Assembly: GCA_900547385.1 (NCBI GenBank)
Contig: URGQ01000019.1
Span: 1 to 25,459 of the forward strand
Source of the DNA: an uncultured Oscillospiraceae bacterium
GTDB taxonomy: Bacteria > Bacillota > Clostridia > Oscillospirales > Ruminococcaceae
DNA: 25,459 nt
Direction: 5' to 3'
This document shows, piece by piece, positions 21,209 to 25,459 of this stretch. A program made the translations under genes and the position numbers. The notes under the pieces were generated by a model. It saw nothing but the letters and a program-made list of their open reading frames with translations, had not been told where the DNA came from and made no database searches. Each line of letters begins with the position of its first letter. Position 1 is the stretch's first letter.

Positions 21209-22150
21209 ATGGAATATCGTGTAGGCATTGATCTTGGTGGCACCAATGTAGCGGTCGGCGTGGTCGATGAGAACAAACAAATCATTGCGCGCGCGTCTAT
21301 CAAGACTCGCCCGGAGCGGATGCTGGATGATGTCATCTATGATATTGGATGCTGTGTAAAAGAAGCAGTAAAAAAGGCGGGAATTACCCTGCAGGATTGC
21401 GTTTCGGTCGGTATCGGCTCGCCAGGCTACTGCCGCGCCGCAGAGGGCCTGGTGGTCTACGCCAACAATCTCGGCTGGAAAAATGTCCCCCTGTGTGATG
21501 AGCTCCGGCAGGAGCTGGGCGTGCCGGTGCGCCTTTCCAATGATGCCAACTGTGCCGCATTGGGCGAGGTGATTGCTGGTGCCGCTAAGGGTGCCAAAAG
21601 TGCCATCATGATTACCTTAGGGACCGGAGTAGGCGGCGGTGTTATCCTCAATGGGAAAATTTACGAAGGGGATATTGGTCCCGGCACTGAGATGGGCCAT
21701 ACCACCCTCATTCTTGGCGGAGAGCCCTGTACCTGTGGGCAGCGCGGCTGCCTGGAAGCGTATGCCTCCGCTACCGGTCTGCTGCGGCAGCGCCACCGCG
21801 CGGAGCTGGCCCACCCCGAAACCGCTATGAAGCGTTTTAATCCCGCCGATGGCAGTGCTCCCTTTATTTGCGCGGCGGAGGGAGATGAGACCGCCAAGGC
21901 TGTGGTGAAGCAGTATATTACCTATATTGGGGCAGGTATTGTCAATTTTGTCAACATCTTCGCCCCGGAGGTCGTCCTCATCGGCGGCGGAGTCAGCAAC
22001 GCGGGGGAGGCACTGATCGGTCCGCTCAATGACTATGTCCGGGCGAACCGCTATGGTGGCCACCGGGCACCCACCTGTCCTATCCGCCGGGCAGCGCTGG
22101 GCGGAGATGCCGGCATCATCGGAGCGGCCTACCTCGATTTTGAGGTGTGA
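21209..22150 (+). CDS. ROK-family sugar kinase, probably glucokinase
   Basis: Phosphorylates glucose or a related hexose with ATP. The 313-residue protein has the ATP-binding GIDLGGTNVAVG start (6-17), catalytic Asp112 in LSNDANCAALGE, TLGTGVGGGVI (136-146), the EMGH motif (161-164) and the zinc-site CTCGQRGCLEAY (Cys174, Cys176, Cys181). An ATG at 21200 touches the AAAGGAGG site and cannot be used, so the start is the ATG nine bases later. A TATACT -10 lies at 21170-21175 with a poor -35. The lack of a DNA-binding N-terminus separates it from ROK repressors. Glucose is the most likely substrate, but this is not proven. Confidence 0.9.
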   Translation: MEYRVGIDLGGTNVAVGVVDENKQIIARASIKTRPERMLDDVIYDIGCCVKEAVKKAGITLQDCVSVGIGSPGYCRAAEGLVVYANNLGWKNVPLCDELRQELGVPVRLSNDANCAALGEVIAGAAKGAKSAIMITLGTGVGGGVILNGKIYEGDIGPGTEMGHTTLILGGEPCTCGQRGCLEAYASATGLLRQRHRAELAHPETAMKRFNPADGSAPFICAAEGDETAKAVVKQYITYIGAGIVNFVNIFAPEVVLIGGGVSNAGEALIGPLNDYVRANRYGGHRAPTCPIRRAALGGDAGIIGAAYLDFEV

Positions 22151-22215
22151 CCGGAGGGAAATGTGGCACTGCTTTTAAGCTTTCATGAATTATTCTTAAA
22201 GATCGTGCTGCTCTC

Positions 22216-22244
22216 TTGATTTTTTTGTAGCGGTGCTATAAAAT
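22216..22244 (+). promoter_or_regulatory. Promoter of the pspA operon
   Basis: TTGATT (22216-22221), a 17-base spacer and TAAAAT (22239-22244). I see no sigma W type TGAAAC/CGTA pair, so housekeeping transcription is likelier than the ECF-sigma control of the Bacillus operon. A hairpin follows directly (22252-22273). Confidence 0.6.
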
Positions 22245-22251
22245 TAACTTA

Positions 22252-22273
22252 GGGGAGTGGTGTTATCACCCCC
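22252..22273 (+). other. 5'-end hairpin of the pspA operon mRNA
   Basis: GGGG then GTG (22252-22259, with a bulged A) pairs with CAC then CCCC (22267-22273) around a 7-base loop. It would begin within a base or two of the predicted transcript start, a position known to protect mRNAs from 5' decay. Confidence 0.45.
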
Positions 22274-22304
22274 AATATGAGATTCAACATCAGGAGGAAC
22301 AATA

Positions 22305-23000
22305 ATGGGTATTCTGCAGAGATTTAGTGACATTATGAGCGCAAACATCAATAGCCTGCTCAGCGGTGCTGAGGAGAAGAATGCCGGCAAGCTGCTGGAA
22401 AAATATCTGGCTGACGCCCGCGCCAACCTGGAAGAACTGAAGTCCGAAACATCCGCTATTATTGCGGATGAAATGGCCGCTGCCCGCCGTGTAGCTGCCA
22501 ATAACGAAGAAATCGCCAAGTACGACCGCTATGCCGAGCAGGCAGTCCTGGCCGGCAATGACGATGACGCTAGAAAATTCCTGGATGCAAAGAGCCAGCT
22601 AGTGGCCAAGAAGGCTGAGCTGGAAGCCGCCTATGAGACGGCCAAGAGCAACAGCGATAAGATGCGCCAGATGACCCGTAAGCTCATGGAGGATATCGCT
22701 TCCGCTGAGGGCAAGATGGTGGAGCTGCGCGCCAAGCTGACCGTAGCCGAGCACAAGGAGAAGATGGATGACCTGATGCACAAGGTAGCGGGCCGTACCG
22801 ATATGTCCGGCTTTGAGAACATGATGGAAGCCGTCCAGAAGCGTATCGATTCCGTGGATGCCAAGGTGGCCCTGAATGAAGAGCTGGCCGATAAGATGGA
22901 CATCAAGAAGCTGGAAGAGAAGTACAGTGAGAAAGCTGCTGAAGTTTCCGCTTCTGTCGAAGCCGATCTGGCCGCCCTCAAGGCTCGTTTGGGCAAGTAA
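22305..23000 (+). CDS. pspA: PspA/IM30 (ESCRT-III-like) membrane-stress protein
   Basis: PspA proteins bind stressed membranes as ESCRT-III-like polymers and limit proton leakage. The 231-residue protein starts MGILQRFSDIMSANINSLL, which corresponds to the amphipathic N-terminal helix of the family, and is almost wholly helical and charged afterwards (long coiled coil from about 25 to 150, then two shorter helices), as expected. AGGAGG lies 7 bases before the ATG. It leads an operon with a zinc-ribbon membrane protein and an SPFH protein, the same partners as in the pspA-ydjGHI operon of Bacillus subtilis, where they form a membrane-bound complex. Confidence 0.93.
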   Translation: MGILQRFSDIMSANINSLLSGAEEKNAGKLLEKYLADARANLEELKSETSAIIADEMAAARRVAANNEEIAKYDRYAEQAVLAGNDDDARKFLDAKSQLVAKKAELEAAYETAKSNSDKMRQMTRKLMEDIASAEGKMVELRAKLTVAEHKEKMDDLMHKVAGRTDMSGFENMMEAVQKRIDSVDAKVALNEELADKMDIKKLEEKYSEKAAEVSASVEADLAALKARLGK

Positions 23001-23006
23001 GCAGTT

Positions 23007-24290
23007 ATGACCACATCGGAGCAAACCAATGCCGCCCTGCGGTGCCATACCTGCGGCGGAAATATTGTATTTGATCCGGAGGCACAGCAATTTCGTTGTG
23101 CCTCTTGTGGTAGTATCCAAAAAGTGACCCCAGGGAAAGATACCGTTGAGGAGTATGACTTTGCGGAGTACCGCGAGCGCGAAGGGCGCCGGATGCTGGA
23201 AAACGGCGAAACCGCTCTGCGCTGCGATGTCTGCGGAGCGGAATTTTTCCAGCCGGCGGAAGGGACCGCGACGGTTTGCCCCATGTGCGGTTCTCCGCAA
23301 ATCAAACCGGAAGAGGAGCACAACGGGATTCCGGTTGAAGGGGTTGTACCATTTGCTATCGACCGTTATGAGGCCCAAAAGCGTTTCGGCCAGTGGATCC
23401 GCAAGCGATGGTTCGCTCCTGCCAGCCTAAAGCGCACCTTTGCTGAAGGGGAGCTGGTGGGCATGTATGTGCCCTTTTGGACCTACGATGCCGATGCTGT
23501 GACCCAGTACTGCGGGCGTGGTGGCCGCACCTATACCCGCCGTGGCCGGGATGGCAAGACAGAGACCTATACTCAGTGGTATCCTGTTTCCGGTGTGGTG
23601 CGGGGCTGCTATAATGATATCCAGGTGTGTGCCAGCAAAACCGCCAGCGGTAATCTCATTCAAAAGGTGCTGCCGTACAATACCATCGGCAATACCAACC
23701 CCTATCATCCGCAGTACCTGGCGGGTTACCAGGCGGAGTGCTATACGATAGATGGTATCCAGGGATTTAAGGTTGCGGAAAGCTACATTGACCGTGACCA
23801 GCGCAGCCGGGCAGAGAGTGATATCCGTGGGCATGGGTACAGCCAGGCGCAGGTCACCGGTATGAATACCCACTATGATACGGTGCGCTATAAGCAGGTG
23901 CTGGTGCCGCTGTGGAAAGCTCGTTATGGTTATGCCGGCAAAACCTATCACTACATGATCAATGGCGAAAATGGCAAGGTTTCCGCTCAGTACCCTAAAA
24001 GCGTCGGGAAGATTATCCTGGTTATTCTGTTGGCGCTGGCAGTGTTCTTTGGCGGGTTGATGCTGCTGGAGAGTGGGTCTTCCGATTACGATGGCAGCCA
24101 CTATGATTACAGTTATTCCGGCGGTTCTGGCTATGACTACGGCTACGATTACGGTGGATATGACTACAGTTATGATTCTGGCAGTAGTTGGGATAGCTGG
24201 GACAGCGGTGGTTATGATTACAGCTACGACAGCGGAGATATTGACTACGGCAGCTACGATTACGGCTACGATTGGGGCGGCGACTGGTAA
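23007..24290 (+). CDS. YdjG-like double zinc-ribbon membrane protein with Tyr/Asp/Gly tail
   Basis: A 427-residue protein. Two zinc ribbons come first: Cys13, Cys16, Cys31, Cys34 and Cys73, Cys76, Cys91, Cys94. A soluble domain follows (about 105-330, with LVGMYVPFWTYDADA and VLVPLWKARYGYAGK), then one clear membrane helix (about 335-354). The last 70 residues (358-427) hold 18 Tyr and 4 Trp among Asp, Gly and Ser, with almost nothing else. The first two thirds resemble YdjG-type proteins; the tail is unusual. It starts 6 bases after pspA without a strong ribosome binding site, so translational coupling is likely. With ribbons in the cytoplasm, the tail would lie outside the cell (inference). 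Confidence 0.82.
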   Translation: MTTSEQTNAALRCHTCGGNIVFDPEAQQFRCASCGSIQKVTPGKDTVEEYDFAEYREREGRRMLENGETALRCDVCGAEFFQPAEGTATVCPMCGSPQIKPEEEHNGIPVEGVVPFAIDRYEAQKRFGQWIRKRWFAPASLKRTFAEGELVGMYVPFWTYDADAVTQYCGRGGRTYTRRGRDGKTETYTQWYPVSGVVRGCYNDIQVCASKTASGNLIQKVLPYNTIGNTNPYHPQYLAGYQAECYTIDGIQGFKVAESYIDRDQRSRAESDIRGHGYSQAQVTGMNTHYDTVRYKQVLVPLWKARYGYAGKTYHYMINGENGKVSAQYPKSVGKIILVILLALAVFFGGLMLLESGSSDYDGSHYDYSYSGGSGYDYGYDYGGYDYSYDSGSSWDSWDSGGYDYSYDSGDIDYGSYDYGYDWGGDW

Positions 24291-24316
24291 GCCGCCCCGG
24301 GAAAGGGAGATGAATA

Positions 24317-25270
24317 ATGGGACTTTTTAATCAAAAAAAAGATACAGTGGAGTGGATCGAATACCGCCCCGATGTACTGTTCTACAAATGGAAAAATCGT
24401 GAGATCAAGAAAGGCAGCCGTCTGGTCATTCGTGCCGGTCAAAAGGCAATCTTCTACTCCGGCGGCCGTATCCACGGCATTTTTGAAAATGAGGGCACCT
24501 ATGATATCGATACCCAGATCATTCCGTTCCTCACCCACATCAATGCAGCGCTGCATCTGCGCAGCGATACCGGCGAGCGCGCGGAGGTCTATTTTGTCAA
24601 TAGCAAGGACATGACCCTGAACTGGGGCACCACCCAGCGCATTATGATTCCAACCCCAGAGGTTCCCAGCGGCATCCCGGTGGGTATGAATGGCAACATG
24701 GTCATCTATTTCCGGGACTATCTGGCCTTTATTTCCAAGGTGGCCGGGATTCGGGATACCTATTCCCTCAGTGATGTTTCGGAGCGTATCCGTGGAGAGA
24801 TGAGCGGCATTGTGGCCGAATCCATCCTGAATGGCGAGCGAGCTGTTGGCCTCAATGTCCTGGTAGGGCTGCAGGCTAATAACCGTACCCTGGGGAAGAA
24901 GATGGCTGAGGAGCTGGATAAGGAGCTCTTTGATATCGGCCTGGGTGTGCGGGATGTGAATATCATTAGTGTCAGCTATCCGCCCGAGGTGGAGAAGATG
25001 GCGGAAAAGGTGGCGGCACAGTCCTTCATCACCGATACCAACAAGTATGTTACCGTGGCGGCGGCAGATGGTATGGAAAAGGGCGGCGGTGTAGCCGGCC
25101 TGGGTGCCGAAGTCGCCATTGGCGCGCAGATTGCCCAGCAATTGGGCCAGCAGAACCAGCAGCAGGCAGCGCCTGCCCCCAACGATGGCCTGGAGGATCG
25201 CTTCTGCACCAAGTGCCGGAAAATGGTGCGCGGCAACTTCTGCCCTTACTGTGGTACCCCCACCGTATAA
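24317..25270 (+). CDS. SPFH-domain protein with C-terminal zinc ribbon (YdjI-like)
   Basis: A 317-residue cytoplasmic SPFH (stomatin/prohibitin-like) protein of the YdjI or virion-core type. It starts MGLFNQKKDTVEWIEYRPDV, has the SPFH core through about residue 230 and a short Gln-rich linker, and ends in a zinc ribbon (Cys297, Cys300, Cys309, Cys312). In Bacillus subtilis, YdjI is recruited to the membrane by YdjG and YdjH and links them to PspA. The same partnership is inferred here, with the upstream gene as YdjG counterpart. There is no separate ydjH. AAGGGAG lies about 7 bases before the ATG, and the operon ends with a strong terminator. Confidence 0.92.
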   Translation: MGLFNQKKDTVEWIEYRPDVLFYKWKNREIKKGSRLVIRAGQKAIFYSGGRIHGIFENEGTYDIDTQIIPFLTHINAALHLRSDTGERAEVYFVNSKDMTLNWGTTQRIMIPTPEVPSGIPVGMNGNMVIYFRDYLAFISKVAGIRDTYSLSDVSERIRGEMSGIVAESILNGERAVGLNVLVGLQANNRTLGKKMAEELDKELFDIGLGVRDVNIISVSYPPEVEKMAEKVAAQSFITDTNKYVTVAAADGMEKGGGVAGLGAEVAIGAQIAQQLGQQNQQQAAPAPNDGLEDRFCTKCRKMVRGNFCPYCGTPTV

Positions 25271-25280
25271 AACCGCATTC

Positions 25281-25307
25281 AAGGGAGCCGAAAAGGCTCC
25301 CTTTTTT
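25281..25307 (+). terminator. Terminator of the pspA operon
   Basis: AAGGGAGCC (25281-25289) pairs perfectly with GGCTCCCTT (25295-25303), followed by TTTT, to give a six-base T-run. Confidence 0.93.
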
Positions 25308-25345
25308 GCTGCGCAAATTTTTATGCGGAAACGGCAGAAAGCGTA

Positions 25346-25374
25346 TTGACAACCGGGCGATGGCTGGTTATAAT
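25346..25374 (+). promoter_or_regulatory. Promoter of tRNA-Glu
   Basis: Perfect TTGACA (25346-25351), a 17-base spacer and perfect TATAAT (25369-25374), about 26 bases before the tRNA. Confidence 0.92.
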
Positions 25375-25400
25375 ATAAAAGCTGATTATTTCAGCACCAT

Positions 25401-25459
25401 GGCTCGTTGGTCAAGCGGCTAAGACACCGGCCTCTCACGCCGGTAACGCGGGTTCGATT
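25401..25459 (+). tRNA. tRNA-Glu (CUC), cut by the window end
   Basis: GGCTCGTTGGTCAAGCGGCT begins a typical glutamate tRNA. The anticodon arm is CCGGC-CTCTCAC-GCCGG, with anticodon CTC. The T arm starts with GCGGGTTCGATT before the sequence ends, so roughly the last 16 bases are missing. More tRNA genes may follow. Confidence 0.93.

Noticed and set aside
24266..25282. Minus-strand 338-codon frame opposite the SPFH gene
   Set aside because: Shadow of a gene with clear motifs and its own ribosome binding site.

Overview
The window looks like chromosome of a moderately GC-rich, low-oxygen member of the Clostridia (Bacillota). Four things point there: a complete acetyl-CoA to butyryl-CoA gene set, a reverse-type rubrerythrin with a PerR-like box, sporulation-linked genes (yaaL, bofA and a 44-codon peptide gene behind a SigG-like promoter), and strong AGGAGG-type ribosome binding sites. 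A gut butyrate producer of the Oscillospiraceae/Butyricicoccaceae type is a reasonable guess, but the genus cannot be fixed from sequence reading alone. No phage, insertion sequence or CRISPR array is visible.

Layout. 1-253: GC-rich hairpins and the ndk promoter. 254-707: ndk and its terminator. 721-6802 (minus strand): thl-crt-hbd-bcd-etfB-etfA, which turns two acetyl-CoA into butyryl-CoA; the Bcd/EtfAB part probably bifurcates electrons to ferredoxin. coaD (coenzyme A synthesis) lies just upstream of thl. 7374-7896 is an AT-rich gap. 7897-8804: a NUDIX hydrolase overlapping a DUF523 (TudS-like) gene. 8865-12799 (minus): HAD phosphatase, RluA-type pseudouridine synthase, VanY-type carboxypeptidase and PrmA. 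12943-13435: yaaL-bofA, followed by a compact predicted cloverleaf RNA structure and a two-way terminator. 13639-14438 (minus): a DUF6514 gene and an Asn/Gln-rich 44-aa peptide gene. 14614-16465: reverse rubrerythrin and a solitary carbamate kinase.

16599-18794 is a tightly coupled operon of a THEP1-like NTPase, an ECF-transporter S component and a geranylgeranyl-reductase-like flavoprotein. Its function is not known to me, and it is one of the best candidates here for an uncharacterised pathway. 18843-21018 holds a DUF308 membrane protein and a divergent pair, a Crp/Fnr regulator and a second ECF S component. A perfect GTTGCA-AA-TGCAAC palindrome sits at about -41.5 from the predicted transporter start, the classic class II activator position. 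21209-22150 is a ROK sugar kinase. 22305-25270 is a PspA / double zinc-ribbon membrane protein / SPFH protein operon like the Bacillus subtilis pspA-ydjGHI locus, in which the membrane protein carries an unusual Tyr/Asp/Gly/Ser tail. The window ends inside a tRNA-Glu(CUC) gene with a consensus promoter.

All functional calls come from reading motifs and gene order; no database search was run.
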